64,000 nt of DNA from SVFI01 sp045588655 (GCA_045588655.1 JAZNEP010000031.1:1-64000), one strand, 5' to 3'. Counted from the stretch's first letter, positions 9,183-19,457 are shown. Translations and numbers: made by a program. Notes: a model not told the origin generated them from the letters alone.

Positions 9183-10664
9183 CTATCGTCTGTTCTTTAG
9201 TATCTCCTGAATGATAACTCTCTCATCCATCGGATACTTCAGTCCATTTATTTCCTGATAATCCTCATGCCCTTTTCCTGCAAGCACGATGACATCTCCA
9301 GCTTCTCCATGCTCTATGACATATGCAATCGCTTCTCTCCGGTCGATGATCTCCACAAATTTTCCGTCTGTCTTTGCAATTCCGGTTTTTATATCATCTA
9401 TAATGTCCTGTGGCTGTTCATTTCTTGGATTATCGGATGTAATGACCGTTAAATCTGCAAGTCTTCCACTGACTTCACCCATTTCATAGCGACGTAATTT
9501 GGATCTGTTTCCACCACATCCGAACATACATACCAAACGCTTTGGCTCATACTCCTTCAATGTCGCCAGAAGACTTTCCAGAGACATTGCATTATGTGCA
9601 TAATCAATCATCAGTGTGAATGCATCCGACACCTTCACCAGCTCAATTCGTCCCTTTACTTTTGCCTGCAGCACCGCCTCCTGTATCTGCTGCTTTGTCA
9701 CATTGAAATGATGACAAATCGCGATTGCACAAAGTGCATTGTAGACACTAAATCTGCCCGGCGCATGTACTCTGACATCCATATCAACCAAACCGTTTGC
9801 CTTAAACTCCACACCCAAAAAACCTGCTCCCTGGATTAGATTAAGATCGGAAGCTCTATAATCTGCATTCTCTGCAAATCCAAAGGTTTCTATTTTACAC
9901 GTATGATTTTGAATCACATTTTCATAATTCTTATCATCTGCATTGACAATACCGACACGACATTGCTGGAACAACAATCCTTTGCATCTCATGTAATCTT
10001 CAAAATCTTTATGCTCCAGCGGACCGATATGATCCGGCTCAATATTCGTAAAAATACCAATATCAAAGATAAATCCCTGTGTTCTGTGAAGCATCAGTCC
10101 CTGAGAAGACACCTCCATAACTACCGCCTCACAACCTTCCTCTGCCATGCGAGCAAACGTTTCCTGTAACACATATGACTCCGGAGTCGTATTTTTAGCC
10201 GGAATATGTGTATCTCCTATAATGGTCTCTATCGTACCTATCAATCCAACCTTATATCCTGCCTGCTCTAATATCGATTTGACCAGATATGTGGTTGTCG
10301 TTTTCCCTTTTGTGCCGGTCACACCAATCACTTTCAGCTTCTGTGCCGGATGACCGAAAAATGCTGCCGAAATAAATGCCATGGCATATCTGCTGTCAGC
10401 CACACGAAGGATGGTTACATTGGTTCCTTGCACACCTTTTATCTGTTCTCTGATATCTTTTGTCACGACAAGAACCGCAGCACCCTTTTCTACCACATCG
10501 GCGGCAAATGTATGACCGTCTGAAACGCCCCCCTCAATACAGATAAACATACATCCCTGAACTGCTTTTCGCGAATCGTATACGACTTGTGAAACCTCTT
10601 TCTCTATTGTTCCCTGCAATACCTCATATGTGAGATTACCAAGAAGCTCTTTTAGCAAAGCCAT
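9183..10664 (-). CDS. murE: UDP-N-acetylmuramoyl-tripeptide synthetase MurE
   Basis: 493-residue ATP-dependent ligase that adds the third amino acid of the peptidoglycan stem peptide. It has the ATP-binding GVTGTKGKTTTTYLV motif, the AHNAMSLESLL motif, and near the C-terminus DNPRNEQP, the DNPR form associated with meso-diaminopimelate rather than lysine addition (family knowledge). The ATG at 10664 has GGAGG eight bases upstream, favoured over an ATG five codons earlier. A strong promoter lies just upstream. First gene of the murE-priA-def-fmt run. Confidence 0.95.
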   Translation of the reverse strand: MALLKELLGNLTYEVLQGTIEKEVSQVVYDSRKAVQGCMFICIEGGVSDGHTFAADVVEKGAAVLVVTKDIREQIKGVQGTNVTILRVADSRYAMAFISAAFFGHPAQKLKVIGVTGTKGKTTTTYLVKSILEQAGYKVGLIGTIETIIGDTHIPAKNTTPESYVLQETFARMAEEGCEAVVMEVSSQGLMLHRTQGFIFDIGIFTNIEPDHIGPLEHKDFEDYMRCKGLLFQQCRVGIVNADDKNYENVIQNHTCKIETFGFAENADYRASDLNLIQGAGFLGVEFKANGLVDMDVRVHAPGRFSVYNALCAIAICHHFNVTKQQIQEAVLQAKVKGRIELVKVSDAFTLMIDYAHNAMSLESLLATLKEYEPKRLVCMFGCGGNRSKLRRYEMGEVSGRLADLTVITSDNPRNEQPQDIIDDIKTGIAKTDGKFVEIIDRREAIAYVIEHGEAGDVIVLAGKGHEDYQEINGLKYPMDERVIIQEILKNRR

Positions 10665-10709
10665 CACATCTGCCTCCATTCTTTTTACCTAAATAAATCC
10701 TAATAAAAC

Positions 10710-10738
10710 ATGATACCATATTCCCACCATTTTTCCAA
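10710..10738 (-). promoter_or_regulatory. Sigma-A type promoter for murE
   Basis: On the minus strand TTGGAA (10738-10733) and TATCAT (10715-10710) are separated by 17 bases, with TGG before the -10 box (extended -10). Predicted transcript start near 10703, about 40 bases before the murE ATG. Confidence 0.6.
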
Positions 10739-10753
10739 TGAATTCAACGGCTT

Positions 10754-12514
10754 TTATTCAGCAAAATTATAATTGGTTACCACCAGCTGCAAGGTTTTAT
10801 TGCCACGAAATTCATTCACATCCGGATAGTAAATAACATTAATTCTGCCCATATGACGCTCCACCTGCTGCGCAAATGTTTCTGCTTCACCAAAATAAAT
10901 CCCCTCCACCAGATAACCTCTTTCATCTGCCAAAGTAAACCCAGCCACATTTTTGTTCTTTCCTTTTATTTTACAATTAGTAATACGCAATCCCTTCTGT
11001 GCAAAAACAGGCTTAGGATTTCCGTTTCCATATGGTTCTAAGAGCGCCAATTCTTTTACAAACTCTTTCGTTGCGTAAGGAATCGGCATCGGAATGTCAA
11101 TCTTAATCTTTTGCACATAATCCTCCGGATTTAGGGTACAGTTATGATTTAGTCGCTCCCTAAACTGTTTCAGATTTGTCTTTTGCAATGAAAATCCGGC
11201 CGCCATCTTATGTCCGCCATATTTATCCAACAAATCTTCTACTTCATGGAGTGCTTCATACATCGAATACTTTTCGATTGATCTGCCGGAACCTTTCAAT
11301 CCTTCTTCTCCGTCCGTGAGTACATACACTGGTTTATAATATTTTTCTCTCAATCTTCCTGCTATAATTCCGGCAATACTCTCGTGACAATCTTCGAGGT
11401 AAATAACAAGCACTTTATCTGACTGATATCCAAACGCTTCCACCTGGCAAATGGCATCTTCGACTCCTTTTTCCGTCATTTTCTTACGACTCTCGTTCAT
11501 CTCTTTTAAGTCCGTCGCCAAAACGACAGCTTCCCTCACATGTTCTGCCTCAAACAGTTCAAGTGCCCTTGCAGCACTATCCAAACGCCCCGTGGCATTT
11601 AGGCATGGCCCGAGCACAAACCCTACATGATAATTTCCTATCTTAGCCCCTTCCAGTCCACATACTTTAATCAATGTCCGTAGTCCGATATTCCGTGATT
11701 CTTCCATATATTTAAGGCCATATTTCACCAGAAGCCTATTTTCATCCAAAAGCTCCATCACATCACAGATGGTCGCAATTGTCGCAAATTCCATCAATTC
11801 CTGCAGCATCTCCTGGTTTTCTCTTATCTCTGCATCATCACTCACATGGCCCTGTACTTTTTCTACCATAAGCTGTATCAGTTTATAGGCCACCATAGCT
11901 CCACAAATCCCCTTGTATGGGTACGAGCACGCATCCTGCTTTGGATCAATCACCGCATCCGCCGGTGGTAGCACTTCCCTTCTTCCTTCTCCTCTTTCTT
12001 CAAACGGAACCTCGTGATGATCCGTCACTATGACCGTCATCCCCAGCTCTTTTGCCATACGTATTTCTTGCGCAGCTGCAATTCCGTTATCACACGTTAC
12101 TATCGTATCGATACCCTCTCTATGAGCCTCTTGAATCAGCTGTTCATTCAAACCATATCCATCTCGCACTCTGTGCGGAATGGCTGCAGATATCTCTCCC
12201 CCCAATTGTTTAAGACCTCTTTTTAATATATATGTAGCACAGATTCCATCTACGTCATAATCTCCAATCACATGAATTTTTTTGTGCTCCATAATTTTTT
12301 TTAACAGAATCTCTGCTCCCAGTTCCATATGATGCATTTGCCTTGGATCATGCATATCTTCCGGCTTCCCGTGAAGATAATATCCTACTTCTTCCTCTGA
12401 TATCACATCTCTGTTTCGTATAATTCTGGCCAACATCGGACTGATATCATACTTCTCTGAAATCGCATTAAAATCCGCCTTTTTCGTCGTCACAACCCAC
12501 TTTTCCTGTATCAT
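10754..12514 (-). CDS. recJ: Single-stranded-DNA-specific exonuclease RecJ
   Basis: 586-residue 5'-3' exonuclease of the DHH family used in recombination and mismatch repair. The DHH-family motifs are present: VIGDYDVDGICATY, TCDNGIAA, VTDHHEVPFE, and the DHHA1-type GGHKMAAGFSL, followed by an OB-fold-like C-terminal domain. The length is close to the usual core RecJ length. It is separated from murE by a promoter, so it probably forms its own unit with the ORF upstream of it at 12585 being on a different transcript. Confidence 0.94.
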   Translation of the reverse strand: MIQEKWVVTTKKADFNAISEKYDISPMLARIIRNRDVISEEEVGYYLHGKPEDMHDPRQMHHMELGAEILLKKIMEHKKIHVIGDYDVDGICATYILKRGLKQLGGEISAAIPHRVRDGYGLNEQLIQEAHREGIDTIVTCDNGIAAAQEIRMAKELGMTVIVTDHHEVPFEERGEGRREVLPPADAVIDPKQDACSYPYKGICGAMVAYKLIQLMVEKVQGHVSDDAEIRENQEMLQELMEFATIATICDVMELLDENRLLVKYGLKYMEESRNIGLRTLIKVCGLEGAKIGNYHVGFVLGPCLNATGRLDSAARALELFEAEHVREAVVLATDLKEMNESRKKMTEKGVEDAICQVEAFGYQSDKVLVIYLEDCHESIAGIIAGRLREKYYKPVYVLTDGEEGLKGSGRSIEKYSMYEALHEVEDLLDKYGGHKMAAGFSLQKTNLKQFRERLNHNCTLNPEDYVQKIKIDIPMPIPYATKEFVKELALLEPYGNGNPKPVFAQKGLRITNCKIKGKNKNVAGFTLADERGYLVEGIYFGEAETFAQQVERHMGRINVIYYPDVNEFRGNKTLQLVVTNYNFAE

Positions 12515-12584
12515 TTTCGTTCCTCTTCCTTATAATTCCTCTTCTCTTACTCTCTCTTTATCGATTAATTTAACGATGAAGCAA

Positions 12585-13325
12585 TTAAGGAACCTCAACT
12601 ACTTCTTCTGTTCCATTTTCCTCTATATACTGTCCGATATCTTGGACTAATTTTCCCCATGCCCAATCGTTCTCCACATAATATTTCGGACAATTTTTTC
12701 CACCTTCATCATAATGCCGAAGCACATGCTCTTTCTCCAACTCATACCTTCCAAGCAACCATGCTGTCAGCTTAACCAATGATTCATAGGTCGCTTCCGT
12801 AAACCTGCCATTCTCCTCTAAATAGCAACATTCAATAGAAACAGAATCATAATTTCTCCCCTTCACCGCATATCCAATCTCTCCCAATGGGATACACTGA
12901 ATAATCTCACCATCATATCCTATAACAAAATGAGCACTTGCTGAGGTCTCTCCCGTTTGTGCCAAATTCGCAAAATAGCTCCGGTTCTGCTGTGCATTCG
13001 TACCCGGATTAGCCGTATAGTGCACAAAAATATCTTTTACCTCGGGTAATCGATCTCCCGGTCTGGAATAGGCATTGATTGGCAACAGCAACACTTCATA
13101 AGATGGTCTCTCATACACTCTTTTCACTCTCTTTTGTATCAGTTTTTCTGCCGTTTCATCCAGCATAGTCTCCATTGCCCGTTCATCTCCGGTTACCAAA
13201 CGAAAAATGGTACGTATCAACAAAAAACTTCCTATCATAAGCAACAAAACAATACACAATGCAATTGTTCTTGCAAGATAAACCCGCACATATGCTTTCA
13301 GACGTCTTTTTTTTCTTCTGTTCAT
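12585..13325 (-). CDS. Membrane-anchored N-acetylmuramoyl-L-alanine amidase (amidase_2/PGRP type)
   Basis: 246 residues: a basic N-terminus (MNRRKKRRLKAYVR), one membrane segment at about 22-45, then an extracellular amidase_2 domain. Zinc-ligand candidates are His in IFVHYTAN and HVLRHYDEGGKNCPKYY, with the family's Tyr/Lys region in SAHFVIGYDGEI. It probably cleaves the bond between MurNAc and the stem peptide while tethered to the outer membrane face. The ATG at 13325 has GGAGA eight bases upstream; codons further upstream lack one. A strong hairpin terminator separates it from the kinase gene upstream. Confidence 0.9.
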   Translation of the reverse strand: MNRRKKRRLKAYVRVYLARTIALCIVLLLMIGSFLLIRTIFRLVTGDERAMETMLDETAEKLIQKRVKRVYERPSYEVLLLPINAYSRPGDRLPEVKDIFVHYTANPGTNAQQNRSYFANLAQTGETSASAHFVIGYDGEIIQCIPLGEIGYAVKGRNYDSVSIECCYLEENGRFTEATYESLVKLTAWLLGRYELEKEHVLRHYDEGGKNCPKYYVENDWAWGKLVQDIGQYIEENGTEEVVEVP

Positions 13326-13380
13326 CTTTGGTATCTCCAACACTTACACTTTCGTGTAACAAAACTTTTTCTATAAAGCA

Positions 13381-13413
13381 AAAAATATGCCACCATCATG
13401 GTGGCATATTTTT
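13381..13413. terminator. Bidirectional hairpin terminator
   Basis: A 14-bp perfect stem (13381-13394 paired with 13400-13413) with a five-base loop and A/T runs at both outer ends. It lies downstream of the hybrid kinase gene (minus strand) and ends that transcript. Confidence 0.9.
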
Positions 13414-13469
13414 ATCATCTTTGCAAGTTATACTGAATTCCTTTAAGAAAAGCTTAATGAATTTACAAT

Positions 13470-15491
13470 TTATCTTTTTCCTAAATAATCATTGATTTCC
13501 ATGATTACATTATCGTATTCCATAATCATTTCATCATAGTGTCCCCTTATGTAATCAATCTCAGCTTTCTTACCAGCTTCTTCCATCTTACGCGCCATCT
13601 CCGATAATTTGTTTGCACCAATCATCTTTGATGTACTCTTAAGTGCGTGAACAAAAATCGTGTAATTTGCATAATCTTCCTTGTCAAATGCTGTGACAAT
13701 ATCTGTTCTGTTCTTGTCTGCATTATCACGGAATGACTCAAACAGGAAAATCACACAATCTTTATCACCTTCTGCTGCTTCTACCGCAACCGGAATATCT
13801 AAAATCTGGAATTTGTACTCGGACATAATATCATCCGCAACTGCTTTCCACAGGTTCTGATATAATTTTTTCTCCATGTCATCATACTCAATCATGACAT
13901 ATTTGTCTTCCGGAAGGAATTGAACAATCATTTCTTCCAGACGCTTACCCTGGATTGGTTTTGACATATAGCCTACGAAGCCTTCTTCCAGATACATTTC
14001 TTTTGCACCGGAAACAGCATTTGCAGTTAATACAATCACAGGAGTATCAATATTTGGACCATCTGTCATCTGCTTGATATTTTTCAGTGTCTCGATACCG
14101 TCCATATAAGGCATCATATGATCCATAAAGATGATATCATACTTCAAATCCTTACAGAGTTCTAATGCCATCTCACCACCATTTGCACAGTCTACCTGGA
14201 TTGTTGTATTCTTTAACAAGCCCTCAACCACCGAAAGGTTCATTGCATTATCATCTACTACAAGAATCTTCGCATTCGGAGCTACGAAGGTCGTTCTGTA
14301 TTTCTTACTCTTTTCATTGCTGTAGGCATATTTCTCACGGAATTTTCCAATCGGCTTACGATCGCGAATACCCTGTTTAATTACAAATGAGAAGGTAGAA
14401 CCAACCCCGTATTCACTTCTTACTGTCAAGCTACTGTTCATCAATTCAAGGAGCTCTTTCGTAATACTGATTCCAAGACCTGTTCCCTCAATATTGCGAT
14501 TACGTCTTTCTTCAATTCTCTCGAATGATACAAACAAACGATTTAAATCTTCTTCCTTGATACCAATACCTGTATCAATAACAGAAACAATTAACTGTAC
14601 CGAAGAATCGCCCGCTTCTTTCCAGTCTACTTTCAGAATTACACTTCCTTCTTCCGTGTATTTCACGGCATTTGTAAGAAGGTTCGTAATAATCTGTTTT
14701 AAACGTATCTCATCACCAAACAGAAGATATGGAATATCCTCTGCTACTACAGCTTTAAACTCAAGCTTTTTGTTTGCTGCACGGATTTCAATCATATTGA
14801 TAATCTCTGTCAATACATTTGCCACTTCATACTCAACAGGCAAAATCTCCATCTTACCGCATTCAAGCTTAGAGAAATCAAGAAGATCATTTACCAGAGA
14901 AAGAAGCGTTGTACCGGCATCACGAATATTCTCAGCATAGCCTTTAATCTGTACATCGGTTGCTTCCCTTAAAATAATCTCATCCATACCAAGCACTGTA
15001 TTAATCGGAGTACGGATTTCATGACTCATGTTTGCCAAGAAATTTGATTTTGCTTTATTGGCAGCATCCGCCATCTCTTTCAGCTCGGTTAATCTCTTGT
15101 TGGTTTTATAATGATCTGTAATATCAACAAGCCATACAAACTTACCATGTACATTTTCTTCTTCGATTGTCTCATGACGAATCTCATAAATCTTTGATAA
15201 AATCTCTGATACATACTCTTCATCTGTAAACAGACGTACCATTTCAGGATATGGAGTCACAGAAGTTGCATTAATAATCTCCGGAAAAAGCTGCACAAAA
15301 TCTTTATTGTAGAACAAGACAACATTGTCATTCGTCACAGCAAGAACCGGTCCTACACCTCCTCTATCCAAAATTCCTTTTGTCACGGTTTTGACCGAAT
15401 CATTTGGATTTGCTTTCCCCTGCTTTTCGCGAATCCATAAAAAAGCAAACGCGACAGCCGCAATTACCGAAATGACAAGTAAAATACTCAT
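13470..15491 (-). CDS. Hybrid sensor histidine kinase with receiver and HPt domains
   Basis: 673 residues carrying a whole phosphorelay in one chain: one N-terminal membrane segment (about 3-20), a PAS-like domain (about 40-130), dimerisation/phosphoacceptor motif MSHEIRTPIN (His157), ATPase domain with DTGIGI and GTGLGISITK, a receiver domain with Asp457 (IIFMDHMMPYMDG), and a C-terminal HPt domain with His615 (FVHALKSTSKMIGA). The ATG at 15491 has GGAGG upstream. No output regulator is adjacent, so the HPt must hand phosphate to a partner elsewhere. Flanked by terminators on both sides, hence a single-gene unit. Confidence 0.92.
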   Translation of the reverse strand: MSILLVISVIAAVAFAFLWIREKQGKANPNDSVKTVTKGILDRGGVGPVLAVTNDNVVLFYNKDFVQLFPEIINATSVTPYPEMVRLFTDEEYVSEILSKIYEIRHETIEEENVHGKFVWLVDITDHYKTNKRLTELKEMADAANKAKSNFLANMSHEIRTPINTVLGMDEIILREATDVQIKGYAENIRDAGTTLLSLVNDLLDFSKLECGKMEILPVEYEVANVLTEIINMIEIRAANKKLEFKAVVAEDIPYLLFGDEIRLKQIITNLLTNAVKYTEEGSVILKVDWKEAGDSSVQLIVSVIDTGIGIKEEDLNRLFVSFERIEERRNRNIEGTGLGISITKELLELMNSSLTVRSEYGVGSTFSFVIKQGIRDRKPIGKFREKYAYSNEKSKKYRTTFVAPNAKILVVDDNAMNLSVVEGLLKNTTIQVDCANGGEMALELCKDLKYDIIFMDHMMPYMDGIETLKNIKQMTDGPNIDTPVIVLTANAVSGAKEMYLEEGFVGYMSKPIQGKRLEEMIVQFLPEDKYVMIEYDDMEKKLYQNLWKAVADDIMSEYKFQILDIPVAVEAAEGDKDCVIFLFESFRDNADKNRTDIVTAFDKEDYANYTIFVHALKSTSKMIGANKLSEMARKMEEAGKKAEIDYIRGHYDEMIMEYDNVIMEINDYLGKR

Positions 15492-15611
15492 AGTTTTTTC
15501 CTCCACTATACTACATACTTAATACCCTTTACTTGTATAGTATATCAAAATCCTCTCAAACTCTCAATGCTGTTTCCTGTTTTTTTTACATTTTTTTGTA
15601 AACTATTCGAC

Positions 15612-15645
15612 AAAAAAGTGTCCTCCATTTTTTATAGAGGACACT
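15612..15645 (-). terminator. Terminator of the scf-secDF transcript
   Basis: Nine-base-pair stem (15617-15625 with 15637-15645) followed on the minus strand by six T residues, 22 bases after the secDF stop codon. Confidence 0.85.
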
Positions 15646-15667
15646 CTTTATCATTCATTTCATCCTA

Positions 15668-17926
15668 TTACTTTGCAGTACTTTTCTTTACTTTCGTACG
15701 CATTACGTACCATAAAGATCCTGTAATTCCAACGGATGAATATGCTCCGGCAAAAATACCTACCATAAGCGGCAGAGCAAAGTCTCTGATACTTGAAACT
15801 CCCATGATATAAAGCACAAATACCATAACAAAAGTTGTAAGGTTGGTATAAATACTTCTTGTAAGAGTCTGTGTAATACTATCATTTACAAGCTCTTTTA
15901 ACTCTGCATCATTTCTTGCCATTTTGAGATTTTCACGAATACGGTCAAAAATGACAATCGTTGAGTTAATCGAATATCCGACAATCGTTAACATACATGC
16001 AATAAACGTATTTCCAACAGAAATTTTAGCTACCGCATAGAATGCCAGTACAATCAATACGTCATGTAAAAGAGCGATAACCGCACTTGCAGCAAATCGA
16101 ACATCTGTAAATCGGAACCAAATGTAAATGAGCATACAGATAGTAGCAATGATTACTGCTAAAATTGCATCCATTTTCATTTCACTACTGACTGTCGCGC
16201 TGATGGTTTCTGCTGTGATTTCGCTTTCTTGCACACCGTAATTATCTACCATGGACTGTACAATTGCTTCACGCTCAGCCACCTCCAAGGTCCTGGTCTT
16301 GAATACTACCTGTGTTGTTTCATTAATCTTTTGCGCCTGTACATTACTGTCACCGGTAATTTCCTCAATCAAAGGAACTACATCCGAATCAATTTTCTCA
16401 ATGGATAAATCTTCGTTAAAGGTTACAGTCGTTGATGTACCACCCATAAATTCAAGGCTGTAATTTAAGATATTACCAGTACCGGATTTATTCACGCCCA
16501 TAAACACAAATCCACAAATGATAAGTGCTGCTGAAATCGCAAAAAATACCGCTTTTTTTGAAACAAAATCGATAGTCTTTATCTTCTTTGCCACACCATA
16601 GAATTTTTCATTCTTAAAGCCAAGTGCATAGAATATATACATAAGTCCCTTGGTTACAAAAAGAGCTGTAAACATGGATAAGAGAATACCAAGTCCTAAT
16701 GTAATCGCAAATCCCTTAACCGTTCCGGAACCTTTCACACCTAATACCAGCGCTGCGATTAAGGTTGTGATGTTACCGTCCAGAATGGCTGACATCGCTT
16801 TGTCAAAACCAATTTTAATAGAGGAACGAACCGTTTTTCCGGTTACAAGCTCTTCACGTACACGTGCAAAAATAATGACATTTGCATCCACAGCCATACC
16901 GATGGAAAGGATAATACCTGCAATACCCGGAAGTGTCAATGTAATATTTAATGCATTTAATGCAAGAAGTGTCAAAATAACATAAATTGTAAGTGCAAGT
17001 GCTGCAACAAAACCTGGCAATAAATACACGATAATCATAATCAAGCATACAATTCCAAATCCAATTGCTCCTGCTTTCAAACTTGTCTCAAGTGCTTCCG
17101 AACCAAGCTGTGCGCCTACTACTTTCGAACGCAGTTCCTGCAACTCCAGTTTTAAACCACCGATACGAATGGTAGAAGCAAGATTGTCCGCTTCTGCAAA
17201 ATCTGCCATTCCGGTAATCTGAGCCTGTCCACCTGTAATCGGTTCATTTACGTTAGGAACCGATACAAATCTTCCGTCGTAATAAATTCCAATGCTCTCT
17301 CCGTTTTGGAACGCTTCTGTTGTTGCATCCGCAAACTTCTGTGTACCTTCTGCAGTAAAAGTAAGCGATACTGCATATTGACTGTCTTTTGTTCCTGTTT
17401 CTGACTGAATGGTTCCTGCCTGAGCGCTGGCCACCATAGTACCATCGAGCACAATGCTACCATCTTCTTTAAGCTGCTCAATCGGTTTATTCAGCACATA
17501 GTCAAAAGTGCCGTCTTCCAAAACTCCGAATCCATAGTTCGGCTGACCATCGCTGCCGGTCTGCTTAATAAAATACAATGTACCCGGCTGTCCTAATTCT
17601 TCCAAAACTGCATTGGCATCCGAAATACCCGGAATTTCGATATTGATACGATCAGTACCTTCCTTGTATACCTGTGCCTCTGTACTGTAGTTTTCTACAC
17701 GCTTCTGTAATTTGTAAATGGTGTCATTCATATCTTCGATCGAAGCTTCTTCCTCTCCGACTACCTGATATGTAATACTTACACCACCCGCAAGGTCAAG
17801 ACCCTGCTTGATGTTTGCTGCTGATCCGATCTTACCTGCTCCAAGACCAAACATCGCAATATAGCTCAGTCCGGCTGCCACTGCAAGAACAAGAATCAGA
17901 TAGATGACTGCTCTGCTTTTTTTCAT
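15668..17926 (-). CDS. secDF: Fused protein translocase subunit SecDF
   Basis: 752-residue membrane protein that uses the ion gradient to help the Sec channel export proteins. The SecD half (about 1-450) has one N-terminal membrane segment, a large extracytoplasmic domain with the D1 motif LDLAGGVSITYQV, and five more segments with MAVDANVIIFARVREE. The SecF half follows with SLEFMGGTSTTVTF, GYSINSTIVIFDRIREN. Fusion is usual in many Firmicutes. The start codon lies 13 bases past the scfB stop, with GGAGGAG covering the scfB stop region, so the two are coupled. A terminator follows. Confidence 0.95.
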   Translation of the reverse strand: MKKSRAVIYLILVLAVAAGLSYIAMFGLGAGKIGSAANIKQGLDLAGGVSITYQVVGEEEASIEDMNDTIYKLQKRVENYSTEAQVYKEGTDRINIEIPGISDANAVLEELGQPGTLYFIKQTGSDGQPNYGFGVLEDGTFDYVLNKPIEQLKEDGSIVLDGTMVASAQAGTIQSETGTKDSQYAVSLTFTAEGTQKFADATTEAFQNGESIGIYYDGRFVSVPNVNEPITGGQAQITGMADFAEADNLASTIRIGGLKLELQELRSKVVGAQLGSEALETSLKAGAIGFGIVCLIMIIVYLLPGFVAALALTIYVILTLLALNALNITLTLPGIAGIILSIGMAVDANVIIFARVREELVTGKTVRSSIKIGFDKAMSAILDGNITTLIAALVLGVKGSGTVKGFAITLGLGILLSMFTALFVTKGLMYIFYALGFKNEKFYGVAKKIKTIDFVSKKAVFFAISAALIICGFVFMGVNKSGTGNILNYSLEFMGGTSTTVTFNEDLSIEKIDSDVVPLIEEITGDSNVQAQKINETTQVVFKTRTLEVAEREAIVQSMVDNYGVQESEITAETISATVSSEMKMDAILAVIIATICMLIYIWFRFTDVRFAASAVIALLHDVLIVLAFYAVAKISVGNTFIACMLTIVGYSINSTIVIFDRIRENLKMARNDAELKELVNDSITQTLTRSIYTNLTTFVMVFVLYIMGVSSIRDFALPLMVGIFAGAYSSVGITGSLWYVMRTKVKKSTAK

Positions 17927-17939
17927 CTTCTTTCTCCTC

Positions 17940-19316
17940 CTAGTCGCTAAGTGCTGCTTTTATCATAATTGCACACTCTACTCTTTTTCGCTGTAACTCA
18001 CATCCTGTTTCGTATACACCGTTTATTTGTCCTGTAAAGTTATAAGCATTGGCCGCACAGCCTCCGCTACAATAAAACTTTGCAAAACAATTTTTGCACG
18101 CTTCCTTTGCGTAAACATTACAATGCTTAAAATTCTCACAGACCCCCGTCTTAAGAATTCCATCATCCACATTACCAAGCAAAAATTCATCCTGCCCCAC
18201 AAATTGATGACAAGGATAAAAGTCTCCCCACGGAGTCACTGCCAGATATTCTGTTCCGCTTCCACATCCGGAAAGGCGTTTTGCCACACAAGGTCCGCCT
18301 TCCAAATCTATCATAAAATGGAAAAAGTTGAATCCTTTTCCTTCTTTTCGTCTGCGGATCATTTCTACAGCCAATTCATCATATTGCTGCTTTAACACCG
18401 GAATATCTTCCTCTCGAATGGCATAATCTTCCGTCTCCGGCGCCACGACAGGCTCTACAGAAATCTGCTTAAATCCAAGATCTGCCAGATGAAGAACATC
18501 CTTTGAAAAATCGAGGTTATTATGCGTAAACGTTCCTCTGACATAATAATCCATCTGATTACGACTTTCTGCGACCTTAATGAATTTAGGAACAATTTCG
18601 TCGTAACTTCCCTGTCCACCTCTATGCGGGCGCATGAGATTATGAATTTCTTTCCTGCCATCGATACTCAAGACGATGTTTGCCATCTCCTGATTCGCAA
18701 ATTCTAAAATATCATCATTCAAAAGCACACCGTTTGTTGTCAGTGTGAAACGAAATTTCTTATTATGCGTTTTTTCTAAAGAACGTCCGTATGCAACAAG
18801 GTCTTTTACCACCTGCCAGTTCATAAGAGGTTCTCCACCGAAAAAATCCACTTCCAAATTTACTCTGTTTCCGGAATTAGCAACAAGAAAATCAAGTGCT
18901 TTTTTTCCTACATCGAAGCTCATAAGAGCTCTTCTGCCGTGATACTCGCCCTCTTCCGCGAAACAATATTTACACGCCAGGTTACAATCATGTGCAATAT
19001 GAAGACACAAAGCTTTCACTACGGTTTCTCTGTTTTTAAAGCTATCAATGTAATTTTCATACACATCCTCTGTGTACAACATATCTGCATCTTTTAATGT
19101 CAGAATCTCATCAATTGCTTCCTGTATTTCCTCTTTTGCATACGGAAAGCCCTGCTTAACAGCAAGGTCCACCATAGTCTCTTTTGATTCGTCCACTTTT
19201 ACAAGAGGTTCCAACAGCGGAATCATATCATACACAATATCATCCACCACATGCACACTTCCACTGTTTACGTCCATCACAATATTGTAACCATTGTTTT
19301 TATAACAATGTACCAA
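17940..19316 (-). CDS. scfB: SCIFF peptide radical SAM maturase ScfB
   Basis: 458-residue radical SAM enzyme that installs Cys-derived thioether cross-links in the SCIFF precursor peptide made by the next gene upstream. An N-terminal peptide-recognition region precedes the cluster motif CNLACKYC (Cys111, 115, 118). The C-terminal SPASM region has many cysteines (GCGSGTEYLAV, YPCHQF, CENFKHC, CKNCFAKFYCSGGC) for two auxiliary iron-sulfur clusters. The start is a TTG (VHCYKNNGYNIVMDVNSGSV matches the family start) with GAGAGG upstream. It sits between scfA and secDF. Confidence 0.95.
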   Translation of the reverse strand: MVHCYKNNGYNIVMDVNSGSVHVVDDIVYDMIPLLEPLVKVDESKETMVDLAVKQGFPYAKEEIQEAIDEILTLKDADMLYTEDVYENYIDSFKNRETVVKALCLHIAHDCNLACKYCFAEEGEYHGRRALMSFDVGKKALDFLVANSGNRVNLEVDFFGGEPLMNWQVVKDLVAYGRSLEKTHNKKFRFTLTTNGVLLNDDILEFANQEMANIVLSIDGRKEIHNLMRPHRGGQGSYDEIVPKFIKVAESRNQMDYYVRGTFTHNNLDFSKDVLHLADLGFKQISVEPVVAPETEDYAIREEDIPVLKQQYDELAVEMIRRRKEGKGFNFFHFMIDLEGGPCVAKRLSGCGSGTEYLAVTPWGDFYPCHQFVGQDEFLLGNVDDGILKTGVCENFKHCNVYAKEACKNCFAKFYCSGGCAANAYNFTGQINGVYETGCELQRKRVECAIMIKAALSD

Positions 19317-19419
19317 TTTATAGTCCTCTCGTCTCTTTTCTATTTCTTCTATATCTACATCAGTAGATCAAAGTATTTCCGCACCGTCTCTCGACAAACA
19401 CAGAAACATCTACGTAATA

Positions 19420-19444
19420 TAAGCAGCGAGCAAGTCGCTGCTTA
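19420..19444 (-). other. Intergenic hairpin between scfA and scfB
   Basis: A 10-bp stem (19420-19429 with 19435-19444) and five-base loop, 14 bases after the scfA stop. On the minus strand it is followed by ATATTACG rather than a T-run, so it looks like an mRNA-stabilising or partial read-through element rather than a complete terminator. Confidence 0.7.
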
Positions 19445-19457
19445 AGTTAACATGGTT

